A model generated the notes under the pieces. It had not been told where the DNA came from and searched no databases. It saw only the letters and a list, made by a program, of their open reading frames with translations. Positions 19,069 to 28,583 of a DNA stretch of 47,754 nucleotides are shown here, one piece after another. The stretch comes from Chromatiaceae bacterium (GTDB lineage: Bacteria > Pseudomonadota > Gammaproteobacteria > SZUA-140), in assembly GCA_003232725.1 (NCBI GenBank), contig QIJH01000176.1, positions 1 through 47,754 on the forward strand. Reading direction: 5' to 3'. The translations under genes were made by a program, and so were the position numbers. Within the stretch, counting starts at the first letter, position 1. Each line of letters begins with the position of its first letter.

Positions 19069-19430
19069 GTCATTACCTCTAGTCAAAAAAATTTTCAAAT
19101 TCAATTGCTATTTGGATAGAGCATAAGCAGCAATTTATTTGAGTGTACCTATTTCCTTATAAAATGTGAACTTCTTATGAAACATGACTGTTTTTTATAT
19201 TTTTCCTTAAAAATAGCCATGATCAGTATCATTGAGACCTTTGTACGAGAGCTAGTTTTCGTTCCAGTAAGGCCTAAATGGTCGAAAAAACGGCGTTTAC
19301 ACAAAATAAATGAGTATTTGATTGAGGTCATTTATAACGTGGCTGGAGCAGAAAATAGACTCGTGCAAAGGTCTCTCATTAAATATCAACACTATTGCGC
19401 TATTTAAAAAAGAGTAGCAGCGCGGGGTTC
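19069..19430. other. cold-shock gene leader and inserted repeat element
   Basis: No supported gene. Nearest the cold-shock gene is a leader with a 7-bp inverted repeat AATTGCT/AGCAATT (19103-19109 and 19129-19135) that could fold in the message. Beyond it lies the repeat element 19234-19375 (listed separately). A 76-codon plus-strand open frame at 19177-19407 runs through the element and is judged fortuitous. Confidence 0.5.
19234..19375. mobile_element. short inverted-repeat element (MITE-like), copy A
   Basis: The 142-bp element has 16-base terminal inverted repeats: GAGACCTTTGTACGAG on the left and CTCGTGCAAAGGTCTC on the right (one mismatch). Similarity continues inward (CTAGTTTTCGTTCCAG and CTATTTTCTGCTCCAG). 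It is flanked on both sides by TCATT (19229-19233 and 19376-19380), a perfect 5-bp target-site duplication. It encodes no transposase and is probably mobilised in trans. Confidence 0.8.
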
Positions 19431-19979
19431 CTAATTGAAATTTTCGAAAGATATTTTTAATTGTATAAACCATAGTGGGATTAGCTTAGGCTGAACTTCC
19501 GGCACATAGCTGATATTAAACGCCACTTTGTCTGTACCAATTGTAAATGCAGGTAAGGCGCCTAAAAATGGGCGCCGATTACGGTGATCTTTACGCGTCA
19601 TCACAAAGCCGACAATGCCGGCGCTGAAATGAAAGTCTTCGTAAAGGTTATCGAGTGAAAAACGCCTCATGATTCCGCCACCGGCATAAAACGAATTACG
19701 CTCATATGAATCTTTGAAAATGGAGGTGGTTAGATAGGGTTGCCAATATCCCTTGTAGATATCGTAGTCATACTGCAGGCCAAGCCCCCAGTTTTTTTCA
19801 TTAAAAGAACCTTTCTTCGGCTGCCGCTCATGAATGGATTTCCCATTAATTATTAAGCTATACCCTTCAGCTTCTGCAGTCTGGCTTGCTGCAAGCGAAA
19901 ATATTGTCAGTAGTAGAGCGATTGTTAAGCGGCTACTATTTCGCCAAAATAATGACGACTTGATGGGTTCTATCTTCAT
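19431..19979 (-). CDS. small exported, probably outer-membrane beta-barrel protein
   Basis: 182 aa, no family recognised with confidence. Residues about 18-37 form a signal peptide (TIALLLTIFSLAASQTAEA, likely cleavage AEA). The mature part alternates hydrophobic and polar residues with many aromatics (NWGLGLQYDYD, YWQPYLTTSIF, FYAGGGIMRRFSL, FHFSAGIVGFVMT) and ends in Phe-Asn. This suggests a small outer-membrane barrel, loosely like PagP or lipid A-modifying barrels. It lies alone between two inverted copies of the repeat element. Confidence 0.5.
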   Translation of the reverse strand: MKIEPIKSSLFWRNSSRLTIALLLTIFSLAASQTAEAEGYSLIINGKSIHERQPKKGSFNEKNWGLGLQYDYDIYKGYWQPYLTTSIFKDSYERNSFYAGGGIMRRFSLDNLYEDFHFSAGIVGFVMTRKDHRNRRPFLGALPAFTIGTDKVAFNISYVPEVQPKLIPLWFIQLKISFENFN

Positions 19980-20368
19980 CGATCTACGCTCATCCCTGTT
20001 TTAGGCTTCATCTGCTGACAAAACAGATCAATTGATCTGATGCCTTTGTACGAGCCGATTATCCGCTTCAGTTGCGTTATAAATGATCTCAAAACAGTCA
20101 CCTGCTTCGTATAAGTTCCATTTTTCGACGATTGATGCCCTGCTGGAACGAAAAGCAGTTCTCGTGCAAAGGTCTCAATGTATTAATTGGGTGTGAAAAT
20201 AATACTCAATTTTGAATAAGCAATAAGCAGGCCAAATCACGCTCTATTTGTTTATGTGAATGACCGCCGTGGTTAATCCTCCAGGCTGATGTCCTACATG
20301 TACCTCTATCTTTATTTCCTGTAGAATCCAGCCCTTATCTATTTTCAGCGCGCTCATTGGGAAGTCTC
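19980..20368. other. intergenic region upstream of prfB
   Basis: 389 bases without a gene. It holds repeat element copy B (20039-20176). After it, a TGTAGAAT at about 20321-20328 could be an extended -10 box for prfB, but no good -35 is seen. A GGGAAG lies just upstream of the prfB start as a possible ribosome-binding site. Confidence 0.45.
20039..20176. mobile_element. short inverted-repeat element (MITE-like), copy B
   Basis: 138 bp, ends GATGCCTTTGTACGAG and CTCGTGCAAAGGTCTC. It is oriented opposite to copy A: read inward from its right end, it shares TTTTCGTTCCAG and then GTCGAAAAA with the left half of copy A, so the interiors are homologous and not only the ends. No target-site duplication is visible (GATCT and AATGT flank it), and the left end is slightly eroded, so it may be older than copy A. 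Confidence 0.75.
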
Positions 20369-21461
20369 ATGTTGGAGTTAAATCTGGTTTTCGGTCGTAT
20401 CAAAGATATGCAAGGGCGTCTGGAAGCCCTTAGGGGGTATCTTTGACGTCGATAATCGACGTGAAGCGGAAGTTAGCCGGGAACTGGAAAACCCAGCGAT
20501 ATGGAATGATCCTGAGCGTGCGCAAACACTCGGGCGAGAGCGCTCCCAGCTTGAAAATATGGTTGGAACCTTTGACGAACTGTTTGATGGCCTAGGCGAA
20601 GGGCAGGAACTGCTGCAACTCGCTGAGGATGAGAATGATGAAGAGAGCGCTAATGTGGTCATCGTCGATATGGACGACCTTGAGGAAAAACTCGCAGCCC
20701 TTGAATTTCGCCGCATGTTTTCTGGCGAGATGGATCCCAGCAACGCCTTTGTCGATATTCAGTCAGGTTCCGGTGGTACAGAAGCGCAAGACTGGGCCGA
20801 GATGCTACTGCGTATGTACCTGCGCTGGGGCGAGCGGCGTGGTTTTAAAACAGAACTGATCGAATGTTCTTCAGGTGAAGTGGCGGGCATCAAAAGTGCT
20901 ACCATCAGATATGAAGGCGAATATGCCTATGGCTGGCTGCGTACCGAGTGTGGTGTGCATCGCTTGGTGCGCAAATCGCCGTTTGATTCAGGCAGTCGAC
21001 GTCACACCTCATTTGCGGCAGTGTTTGTTTCTCCTGAAATCGATGATGATATTGATATTGAGATCAATCCCGCTGACCTGCGCATCGATACCTACCGCGC
21101 CAGTGGTGCCGGTGGCCAGCATGTCAACAGAACTGATTCAGCGGTGCGTATTACCCATGAGCCGTCCGGCGTAGTGGTGCAGTGTCAAAATGATCGCTCG
21201 CAACATAAAAACCGTGCCACAGCGATGAAGCAACTGAAGTCCCGTTTGTACGAAGTTGAAATGAAAAAACGTAGCGAAGATCAGCAGGCATTAGAAGAGA
21301 CCAAATCGGATATCGGCTGGGGTAGTCAGATTCGCTCTTATGTATTGGATCAATCACGCATCAAAGACCTGCGCACCTCTGTTGAAACCGGCAATACCCA
21401 GGCGGTGCTGGACGGTGATCTTGATCAATTTATTGAGGCCAGCTTAAAGAACGGTCTGTAA
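20369..21461 (+). CDS. prfB: peptide chain release factor 2 (programmed +1 frameshift)
   Basis: Recognises UGA and UAA stop codons and releases the peptide. Translation starts at ATG 20369 ([20 protein letters not shown]), reaches in-frame TGA at 20444-20446 after 25 codons, and must shift +1 to GAC at 20445 to make the 363-aa protein. The anticodon-mimic tripeptide SPF (about 202-204, [11 protein letters not shown]) and catalytic GGQ (about 247-249, GAGGQHVN) are present. lysS follows 27 bases later, as in E. coli. Confidence 0.96.
20432..20447 (+). promoter_or_regulatory. RF2 autoregulatory frameshift site
   Basis: AGGGGGTATCTTTGAC contains the internal Shine-Dalgarno-like AGGGGG, the slippery CTT and the poorly terminating TGA C. 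Low RF2 makes ribosomes pause at TGA and slip +1, raising RF2; this is the known E. coli mechanism and all parts are present with the same spacing. Confidence 0.95.
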
Positions 21462-21488
21462 CCATTAACTGAACCATAGTGAAATTCC

Positions 21489-22994
21489 ATGAGTGAAGAA
21501 ATAGAGAAAAATCCGGAAGAAGAGCAGGAACAGATTGCTCAACGCCGTGCCAAGTTGACAGAAATGCGTGAACAGGGCAACCCCTTTCCGTGTGACTTTC
21601 GTCGCAACGTGGTGAGCGGTGAGCTGCACGCTGAATATGGTGCGTTGCAAAACGAAACGTTAGAAGAGGCGGCGATTAGTGTGCAGATTGCGGGTCGTGT
21701 GATGACACGTCGCATGATGGGCAAAGCAAGCTTTGTTCATATTCAGGATATGTCAGGTAAGATTCAAATCTATGTGCAGCGCGACGTGGTTGGTGTTGAT
21801 GAATACAAGGCGTTTAAACGCTGGGACATCGGCGACATCATTGGTATTGAAGGTAAGTTATTCAAAACCAAAAAGGGTGAACTCTCGGTACGCGCGGAAA
21901 CCATTCGCATGCTCACCAAAGCACTGCGTCCACTACCGGATAAATACCATGGCGTGACGGATCAAGAGATTTGCTATCGTCAGCGTTATCTTGATCTGAT
22001 TATGAATGAGTCAACACGCGACACCTTTAAAATTCGTACCAAGATCGTGAGCTATATCCGAAACTTTTTGATTGAGCGTGACTTTATGGAAGTCGAAACA
22101 CCGATGATGCAGGTCGTTCCTGGTGGTGCAACAGCACGCCCGTTTGAGACCTATCACAATGCGCTCGATATCGACCTCTATCTTCGGATTGCACCAGAGC
22201 TTTATCTCAAGCGCCTGGTTGTCGGTGGCTTTGAACGTGTTTTTGAGATCAATCGTAACTTTCGTAACGAAGGGCTTTCAACGCGTCATAACCCAGAGTT
22301 CACCATGCTTGAATTTTATCAGGCCTATGCGGACTATCATGACTTAATGGACCTTAGCGAAGCGCTATTCCGTGGCATCGCTGAATCGGTGATCGGTAAT
22401 ACAAAGATCACTTATCAGGGTGAGGAATATGATTTTGGTAAACCCTTTACCCGCATCTCCGTTAAAGATGCAATTCTGCATTACAATTCAGATATAAAAG
22501 CGGAAGCGCTTGAATCACTTGAGAGTCTGAGAGCAATTACCAAAGGTCTATCGATTGCGGTTAAAGATAGTGATGGTATGGGTAAACTGCAGATAGAGAT
22601 CTTTGAAAAGACAGTTGAATCTAAACTAATGAACCCAACCTTTATCACTGCTTATCCAACAGAGGTTTCACCATTGGCACGACGTAATGATGATGACCCC
22701 TCAATCACCGATCGCTTTGAGCTCTTCATCGGAGGGCGTGAAATCGCTAATGGTTTTACCGAGTTGAATGATGCGGAAGATCAGGTTGAACGTTTTCGTC
22801 AACAGCTAGCTGAAAAGGCGGCGGGTGATGATGAAGCAATGCATTTTGATGAAGATTACATCTGTGCGCTTGAGCATGGTATGCCGCCAACTGCAGGGCA
22901 GGGGATCGGTATTGATCGTCTGGTGATGTTGTTTACTGATTCCCCCTCTATTCGTGATGTGCTGTTGTTCCCGCACATGCGTCCGCTTAAATAA
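21489..22994 (+). CDS. lysS: lysyl-tRNA synthetase (class II)
   Basis: Charges tRNA-Lys. 501 aa: an N-terminal OB-fold anticodon-binding domain (about 60-150, [23 protein letters not shown]) precedes the class II core with [20 protein letters not shown] (motif 2) and [24 protein letters not shown] (motif 3). The start [23 protein letters not shown] is family-like. It is cotranscribed with prfB by spacing and known order. Confidence 0.96.
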   Translation: MSEEIEKNPEEEQEQIAQRRAKLTEMREQGNPFPCDFRRNVVSGELHAEYGALQNETLEEAAISVQIAGRVMTRRMMGKASFVHIQDMSGKIQIYVQRDVVGVDEYKAFKRWDIGDIIGIEGKLFKTKKGELSVRAETIRMLTKALRPLPDKYHGVTDQEICYRQRYLDLIMNESTRDTFKIRTKIVSYIRNFLIERDFMEVETPMMQVVPGGATARPFETYHNALDIDLYLRIAPELYLKRLVVGGFERVFEINRNFRNEGLSTRHNPEFTMLEFYQAYADYHDLMDLSEALFRGIAESVIGNTKITYQGEEYDFGKPFTRISVKDAILHYNSDIKAEALESLESLRAITKGLSIAVKDSDGMGKLQIEIFEKTVESKLMNPTFITAYPTEVSPLARRNDDDPSITDRFELFIGGREIANGFTELNDAEDQVERFRQQLAEKAAGDDEAMHFDEDYICALEHGMPPTAGQGIGIDRLVMLFTDSPSIRDVLLFPHMRPLK

Positions 22995-23142
22995 TGCTGT
23001 AATAACCACCATTGTTTCTCCTGTGATTAAGTGTAGTGATCAACAAGGTGATCTAGCTAGACCTGTGTCATCGGCTGATATGAAAGAACCAGAGAAGCAG
23101 AACGATGATGTAGAGCAGCCTGACTAACTTGTTGTTGGAATC

Positions 23143-23829
23143 ATGAAAAGTCTTATTAAACTATTTTTACTATTGGTGGCATTTTTTGCATCCATTTTTG
23201 TGGTGATTAAATTGTCGGGGCTGGTGACCATAGATGATGTGAAAGGGTGGGTCGCCCTTGCTGAAACAATTTCACCACTAATACTTGCGGCTATGATTGT
23301 GTTGTTGTTGCTTGTTGATCTCTTAATCTCAATTCCAACGTTGATTGTCTGCATGCTTGCGGGTTATTTCCTGGGCTTCGGCCTAGGTGCTTTTGCATCG
23401 ATGGTGGGGCTGAGTCTAGTCGGGGTGGTTGGTTACGCTATGAGCCGTATATTTGGGCCGACGCTGTTGATGAAAGTTGTTAAGTGCGAAGATAAGATTG
23501 CTGAGATGGAGAGTCTGTTCCATCGTCATGGTTTTATTATGATCTTGATCTCCCGTGCTATTCCTATGGTGCCAGAATCTGCGGCGTGTATGTCTGGTAT
23601 TACCAAGATGCCTTTCAGGCGATTTGCACTTGCGTGGATGTTAGGGGCATATCCTTATGCACTGATCACGGCTTATGCTGGTTCGGTGAGTACCGTGCAT
23701 GATCCTGCGCCCGCTATTTTTACTGCCATTGGGGTGATGATAATCCTGTGGGCTGGGGTGACGTTATTTTCTCGTTACCAAATGGTGGGAAAGAATAAAA
23801 TAACCACTACTTCTTCAGATTTTGATTGA
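23143..23829 (+). CDS. VTT-domain (TVP38/TMEM64, DedA-related) membrane protein
   Basis: 228 aa with five or six hydrophobic segments. The family core is seen as LAGYFLGFGLGAFASMVG, then GPTLLMKVV, the reentrant-loop arginine region HRHGFIMILISRAIPMVPESAACMSG, and MLGAYPYALITAYAG. Members of this superfamily act as lipid scramblases or half-transport-like membrane proteins; the substrate here is unknown. It lies convergent with the HDOD cluster with a 22-base gap. Confidence 0.75.
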   Translation: MKSLIKLFLLLVAFFASIFVVIKLSGLVTIDDVKGWVALAETISPLILAAMIVLLLLVDLLISIPTLIVCMLAGYFLGFGLGAFASMVGLSLVGVVGYAMSRIFGPTLLMKVVKCEDKIAEMESLFHRHGFIMILISRAIPMVPESAACMSGITKMPFRRFALAWMLGAYPYALITAYAGSVSTVHDPAPAIFTAIGVMIILWAGVTLFSRYQMVGKNKITTTSSDFD

Positions 23830-23851
23830 TCAGTGTTGGCTATTGTACGGA

Positions 23852-24700
23852 TCAGATCTTCAACATATCGATCACATCTTGCACATCGCTGCGTGCCTCT
23901 TCAAGTGCTGACATACTCTCTTCTGGTGTTAAACCAAGTGCCTTAAATGCAGGGATCTCTGTCCAGTCGGTCTCATTCGACAGGTGTTTTTTACCGATGT
24001 AAGTGTGAAGGTTTGCAATCATCACAATGTCTACATAGTCGGGGCAGGGGTCAGAAACACGGCTATAATTTTCATGTTCAGATGCAACGGCAATCAGTTC
24101 TGGTGGGAAATTCCACCCCTCTAGCACAAGCTTGCCAATCTGCGTATGCAGTTTGTCAGTAATGAAAGAGAGCTGTTCTTTATCATTTTCAAGTTCTGAA
24201 AACTGCTCAGCATAGGCAAGAATAGGTAGTGCACCAATGTCATGAATCAACCCTGCTAACATCGCATTATCTGGCTTAAGAGTGGTGAAGTTTTGTGCAA
24301 AGACATAGCTAATCGCGGCCACCTGCATTGAATGCAACCATTGTTGCTTCAAGATTGCATTGACTGTTTTTGATCCTTTCGATTGAAATACTTGTTCAAC
24401 GACAATGCTATTGATTAGCGTCTTTACCTGTTTAGCACCAAGGCGAGTAATCGCCGATTTGATGTTATCAATTTGATCTTTCCCTCTAAATAAAGGGCTG
24501 TTAGCTGCTTGTAAAAGACGTCCTGAAAGGGCGGTATCAATACTGATGATTTTTGCTAGCTGAGCAGCCGATGAATCAGGGTCATCAACTGTTTCACCTA
24601 TTTTAATCGCAACTTCGGGTAGCGTGGGTAGATCAAGCCGTTTGTGTTTTATTTCTCCCAGCAGCCCTGCGATGAATTTGTCGATAAATTGGGCATCCAT
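23852..24700 (-). CDS. HDOD domain protein (third of tandem triplet)
   Basis: 282 aa, almost entirely one HDOD domain. LPTLPEVAIKIGETVDDPDSS opens it, SGRLLQAANSPLF and AITRLGAKQVKTLINS follow, then MLAGLIHDIGALPILAYAE. HDOD proteins are degenerate relatives of HD phosphohydrolases and usually serve in signalling; no extra output domain is attached. It lies 20 bases from the next upstream paralogue, which it closely resembles along its whole length. Confidence 0.85.
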   Translation of the reverse strand: MDAQFIDKFIAGLLGEIKHKRLDLPTLPEVAIKIGETVDDPDSSAAQLAKIISIDTALSGRLLQAANSPLFRGKDQIDNIKSAITRLGAKQVKTLINSIVVEQVFQSKGSKTVNAILKQQWLHSMQVAAISYVFAQNFTTLKPDNAMLAGLIHDIGALPILAYAEQFSELENDKEQLSFITDKLHTQIGKLVLEGWNFPPELIAVASEHENYSRVSDPCPDYVDIVMIANLHTYIGKKHLSNETDWTEIPAFKALGLTPEESMSALEEARSDVQDVIDMLKI

Positions 24701-24720
24701 TGCGCTGGTTCCTAAGCTTG

Positions 24721-25572
24721 CTATCGAGAGAAAATTTGTTGAATTTGCATTAATTCATCCTGCGCATTTTTAATGGCGCTGATGCAATCCTCAGGTGAAA
24801 TTGAGATGCGATTAAATGCTGGAATTGTGTTCCAGTCTAATTTTGTCGATGGATGATCAGTACCGATATGCCCGAGTAAATTGGCAATAATGACGATGTC
24901 TGTGTAATCCAGGTTAATACTTGGATCGCGAAAAAGGTCTTCATGCTCGCCTGCGACCGTGATCAGTGATTCCGGAAAGTGCCATTTTTTTAGTATCAAG
25001 CGACCAATATTGGTGTGTAATTTATTAACCAACATCTCTAGCGCCGCTGGGTTTGATGAAAACTCAGGAATTGATTCAGCATATTCAATGATTGGAAGCG
25101 TACCGATATCATGTATCAGTCCTGCCATCATCGCTTCATCCGCATTAAGCGAGGTGTATTGCTTTGCTAAAAAATAACTGATGGCGGCTATGCGTAAATT
25201 ATACTTCCATTGCGTCTTTAATTTATTTTGTACTTGTGGTGAATAGCACTCTGATTGAAACATTTGTTCCAGCACTAGATTGGTAACGAGATTTTTAATA
25301 TTACGATTGCCTAAACGAGTAATGGCGGTATTGAGATCTTCAATGCTTTTCTTCATTCTGAATAATGGACTATTGGCCAGTTTTAACAGTCGCGCAGATA
25401 GGGCGGCATCCAGTTTCAGCGTATCATAAATATCATTAGCAGATGAGTTAGGGTTATCAACAATGGCCCTGACTTTATGGGCGACTTCAGGCAAGGTTGG
25501 CAAGGTAATTCGATTTGCCTTGATATCATCAAGCAGTTCATGAACAAATCTTTCTATCAATTCCCTGGACAT
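24721..25572 (-). CDS. HDOD domain protein (second of tandem triplet)
   Basis: 283 aa, same plan as its neighbours: LPTLPEVAHKVRAIVDNPNSS, SARLLKLANSPLFRMKKSIEDLNTAITRLG, MMAGLIHDIGTLPIIEYAE and a C-terminal IPAFNRISISPEDCISAI. The whole protein is one HDOD domain. It resembles the first gene of the triplet (NPDYTDIV/NLDYTDIV, TKLDWN, IPAFNR) more than the third does, suggesting successive duplications. Confidence 0.85.
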   Translation of the reverse strand: MSRELIERFVHELLDDIKANRITLPTLPEVAHKVRAIVDNPNSSANDIYDTLKLDAALSARLLKLANSPLFRMKKSIEDLNTAITRLGNRNIKNLVTNLVLEQMFQSECYSPQVQNKLKTQWKYNLRIAAISYFLAKQYTSLNADEAMMAGLIHDIGTLPIIEYAESIPEFSSNPAALEMLVNKLHTNIGRLILKKWHFPESLITVAGEHEDLFRDPSINLDYTDIVIIANLLGHIGTDHPSTKLDWNTIPAFNRISISPEDCISAIKNAQDELMQIQQIFSR

Positions 25573-25647
25573 TAGTTATTGCATGTTTCCATTAGTGGTT
25601 GCTCTCTAAATACTGGCATTGCCATATTACTCTTTGCTAACAGGTTA

Positions 25648-26496
25648 TTATTGTGAAAAAATATTTTGAATCTCTACAATCTCTTCGTGAGCACCTTTTA
25701 TGGCAGCAATACTCTCTTCTGGTGTCATTGCCAGGCGGTTAAAAGCAGGTATTAAGTTCCAGTCCAGTTTAGTGTGTGGGTGATTCGTACCGACGTGACT
25801 CAAAAGATTAGCGACTAAAACAATATCGGTGTAATCGGGATTGATGCCTGAGTCACGTTCAAGGTTTTCGTGTTCTCGTACGACGGTCACTAGCTCATCA
25901 GGGAAATTCCATTTCTTTAAAATCAGATGACCAATTTTGGTATGAAGCAGGAAGACAAGCCGATCAAGTGCCGCTTCGTTTGACAAAATATCCGGAAGGA
26001 GTTCTGCATATTCAAGTATTGGGAGTGCACCGATGTCGTGAATTAAGCCGCTGAGCATTGCTTCATCGGGGCTTAGTTCAGTGTAATTACGCGTAATGAC
26101 AAAGCTGAGCGCGGCCACGTGAAGGCTATGTTTCCAGTTTTCTTTAAGCTTCTTTTTAATCTCTTCTGAGAGCCCTGCCTGATAAAGTTGTTCCATCGCA
26201 AGGCTGGTCACAAGACTGCGCACATTGGCATTGCCAAGGCGCGTAATGGCCATTTTAACATCTTCAACCTGGCCCTGAGTACGGTAGAGTGGGCTGTTAA
26301 CAACACGTAAGAGACGCGTTGTGATGACCACATCAGCACTAATGACCTTTGAAATCTGGTTGGAAGTTGCACCCCGTTCATTCAATAGTTTACGTGCCTT
26401 AAGTGTCACTTCAGGCAGCGCGGGCAATGTGATCTTATTTGCTTTGATATCAGCGATAAGGTCTTTACAGAATTTTTCGATAAGCGGGTTAGCCAT
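25648..26496 (-). CDS. HDOD domain protein (first of tandem triplet)
   Basis: 282 aa single-domain HDOD protein: LPALPEVTLKARKLLNERGATSN, TTRLLRVVNSPLYRTQGQVEDVKMAITRLG and MLSGLIHDIGALPILEYAE. It is the upstream member of three consecutive minus-strand paralogues; its 151-base upstream region, shared with ygfZ on the same strand, probably holds the promoter. No receiver, kinase or GGDEF gene is adjacent, so the signalling partner is unknown. Confidence 0.85.
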   Translation of the reverse strand: MANPLIEKFCKDLIADIKANKITLPALPEVTLKARKLLNERGATSNQISKVISADVVITTRLLRVVNSPLYRTQGQVEDVKMAITRLGNANVRSLVTSLAMEQLYQAGLSEEIKKKLKENWKHSLHVAALSFVITRNYTELSPDEAMLSGLIHDIGALPILEYAELLPDILSNEAALDRLVFLLHTKIGHLILKKWNFPDELVTVVREHENLERDSGINPDYTDIVLVANLLSHVGTNHPHTKLDWNLIPAFNRLAMTPEESIAAIKGAHEEIVEIQNIFSQ

Positions 26497-26653
26497 AAAT
26501 GCCTTGTTTTTACAGCAAATGAGTCTTGTTATTGTGGGTTATCTCTATGATTCTTTTAAGGTATCGCCCACTTTATGATTAACTTTATCCTTTTTGTTTT
26601 GGATAAAATAAGGCCCGTTTTTTGTTCACTTAAACTTAAATTTAAACCCTCAA

Positions 26654-27715
26654 TTACTCGCTATCAGCAGGGAAGTCATATGGCAAATCATATAGTTCTA
26701 ATATTGCTTTGGTGTCTCGATCTAAACAGGTGTTGTTATTGATAGCAAATTCATTCGAGATAACGCAAAGTGCGCGGTATTCATGATTTGAAACAGGTGC
26801 GACTTGCACTATGTTGCCGATAGATTGAGCTGCCTCCGCTCCTTCAATTGGATAAAGTGGCATGCCAGGAAGTGGCAGTTGATCTAAAGTAAACTGTACA
26901 ATCTGCATATGGCGCTTTAATTTGCCACGATAATGGAGGCGAGCGACCACTTCTTGCCCTGGATAACACCCTTTTTTGAAGCTGACACCGTCAATAGCAT
27001 GCAGGTTAAGCATTTGCGGGATAAACATCTCAACTGTTTCTGTTACCACGCTCGGCTGGGCGGCATTGATATTAAGCAGTTGCCATGCGTGACTGCCAGT
27101 GGGCGAAAAATCTTGTGACAGTAATTGCCACAGCGGTTGGATTTGTTCTCGCTTACCGATGAGCTCAAAGCGAGGATTAATGCCTGGGTGCTTGATAATG
27201 GTGATGTCATTTTCATCCGTCACGCCATTAACATCAACGGGCAGGGTACTGAAGTGCGCGTTGAGTTTGTTGGCGGCATTTTTTCCACTGACGCCGATGC
27301 GAACAGTGTCAGTGGTGGCTGGTTCAAGCGTTACTTTGGCTCTCATGACAAACATCTTGAGTCGTGACACTGTTTTTTCAAGCAGACAGGTTGGCAGGTG
27401 CAAGCGATAACCGTTGCCGTGTTGTGTAATGCGGAAAAGGGCCAACAGGCGTCCCTTTGGGTTGCAGTAGCCGCTGAGCTGACTGCTTTGTGTGTTGATC
27501 AGCGTGATGTCATTGGTGAATTGTCCTTGCAAAAAGGTTTTTGCATCGACGCCACTGGCCTGAATAAAGGTCATCCCCACAATGGGGGTGATGATATTGC
27601 CGTTATTGATTGTGTTCTGTTCTTTCACAGATTGGCCAAAGTGCGCAACGCTGCTGCCGTCGTGCGTCAAGATAGCCCCATCATTTTGTAGGTATTGTTG
27701 CCACTGTTCGTTCAT
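26654..27715 (-). CDS. ygfZ: folate-binding iron-sulfur cluster repair protein YgfZ
   Basis: GcvT-like folate-binding protein that helps build or repair certain Fe-S enzymes. The diagnostic motif KGCYPGQEVVARLHYRGKLKR (around residue 245-265) with its conserved cysteine is present, and the N-terminus reads FIQASGVDAKTFLQGQFTNDI as in relatives. 353 aa. Divergent from sdhCDAB and near sdhE, an arrangement also known in other gammaproteobacteria and consistent with support of the Fe-S subunit SdhB. Confidence 0.92.
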   Translation of the reverse strand: MNEQWQQYLQNDGAILTHDGSSVAHFGQSVKEQNTINNGNIITPIVGMTFIQASGVDAKTFLQGQFTNDITLINTQSSQLSGYCNPKGRLLALFRITQHGNGYRLHLPTCLLEKTVSRLKMFVMRAKVTLEPATTDTVRIGVSGKNAANKLNAHFSTLPVDVNGVTDENDITIIKHPGINPRFELIGKREQIQPLWQLLSQDFSPTGSHAWQLLNINAAQPSVVTETVEMFIPQMLNLHAIDGVSFKKGCYPGQEVVARLHYRGKLKRHMQIVQFTLDQLPLPGMPLYPIEGAEAAQSIGNIVQVAPVSNHEYRALCVISNEFAINNNTCLDRDTKAILELYDLPYDFPADSE

Positions 27716-27870
27716 CGGTTCTCTATTTCCTGCTTAATATTAATGGGTCTCAACACGCGGTTGACTAAGGGTGAATCATAGCTGAAATAATCGTGGGTGA
27801 TAATATTCTGGACGAATCATTTCAATACGTTACACTGGGGCGAAGCATCGATTATTCATAATGAGTGGTT

Positions 27871-28248
27871 ATGGAAAACAAAAAACGTCCGGTCTTTCTG
27901 GATCTAACTCGTATCGATATGCCCGTGATGGCAGTGCTCTCGGTAGCACATCGCATCACGGGTATACTGATGTTCCTTTCGATCCCAATAGTCATCTATT
28001 TATTGGGGCTTTCGCTAAGCAGCCCGCAAGGGTATGAAACGGTCACCTCGTTATTTGATGGTGGTTTGTTTCGCCTGATAATCCTGATTGCCTTGTGGGG
28101 ATTTGCCCATCACTTTTTTGCCGGTATTCGCTATTTTATGTTGGATCTTGATATCGGTGTTGATGTCATCAATGGGCGTAAAAGTGCCTGGTGTGTGCTA
28201 GGCGCTGGTATCATCACCACGGTCATAGGCATGGTGATGATGTTATGA
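27871..28248 (+). CDS. sdhC: succinate dehydrogenase cytochrome b556 subunit
   Basis: Membrane anchor with three helices; 125 aa. KRPVFLDL at the start, SVAHRITG with the heme-ligand histidine region, and AHHFFAGIRYFMLD are family hallmarks. ATG at 27871 is preferred over GTG 27865. A TTGACT at 27761-27766 in the upstream region could be a -35 box, but the matching -10 (around 27784-27791) is ambiguous. Stop overlaps sdhD by 4 bases. Confidence 0.93.
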   Translation: MENKKRPVFLDLTRIDMPVMAVLSVAHRITGILMFLSIPIVIYLLGLSLSSPQGYETVTSLFDGGLFRLIILIALWGFAHHFFAGIRYFMLDLDIGVDVINGRKSAWCVLGAGIITTVIGMVMML

Positions 28249-28583
28249 ATCGCAAATCCATCGGTTTACGCACCTGGTTGATCCAGCGCCTCAGCGCCGT
28301 TTATATGCTGCTGTTTGTGCTCTGTTTTGGGGTCTATTTTGCAGCATGTACGCCCACCTCATATCTGGAATGGCGCACCATGATGGCCAATAGCTTTATC
28401 GGCATCACGACCACGCTCTTTTTTCTTTCACTGTTGACGCATGCCTGGGTTGGGATGCGCGATGTGGTGATGGATTATATCCATATCGACAGCCTGCGCC
28501 TAACGTTATTGACGGGCGTTGGTTTTGCTCTGTTAGGCACGGCTATCTGGGTGATGAAAATTTTATTAACGGTGAGTGTATGA
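28245..28583 (+). CDS. sdhD: succinate dehydrogenase membrane anchor subunit
   Basis: Second membrane anchor, 112 aa from ATG 28245 ([23 protein letters not shown]), overlapping the sdhC stop as [22 protein letters not shown] carries the conserved heme and quinone-site residues. Three hydrophobic helices are visible. An upstream in-frame start at 28191 would add residues from inside sdhC and is rejected. Confidence 0.93.
   Translation: MNRKSIGLRTWLIQRLSAVYMLLFVLCFGVYFAACTPTSYLEWRTMMANSFIGITTTLFFLSLLTHAWVGMRDVVMDYIHIDSLRLTLLTGVGFALLGTAIWVMKILLTVSV

Noticed and set aside
19177..19407. 76-codon plus-strand open frame
   Set aside because: It runs through the inverted-repeat element copy A from end to end, has no ribosome-binding site and resembles no protein.
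22990..23125. Short open frame between lysS and the VTT protein gene, ending KEPEKQNDDVEQPD
   Set aside because: It has no ribosome-binding site, no clear start and no recognisable family; probably chance.
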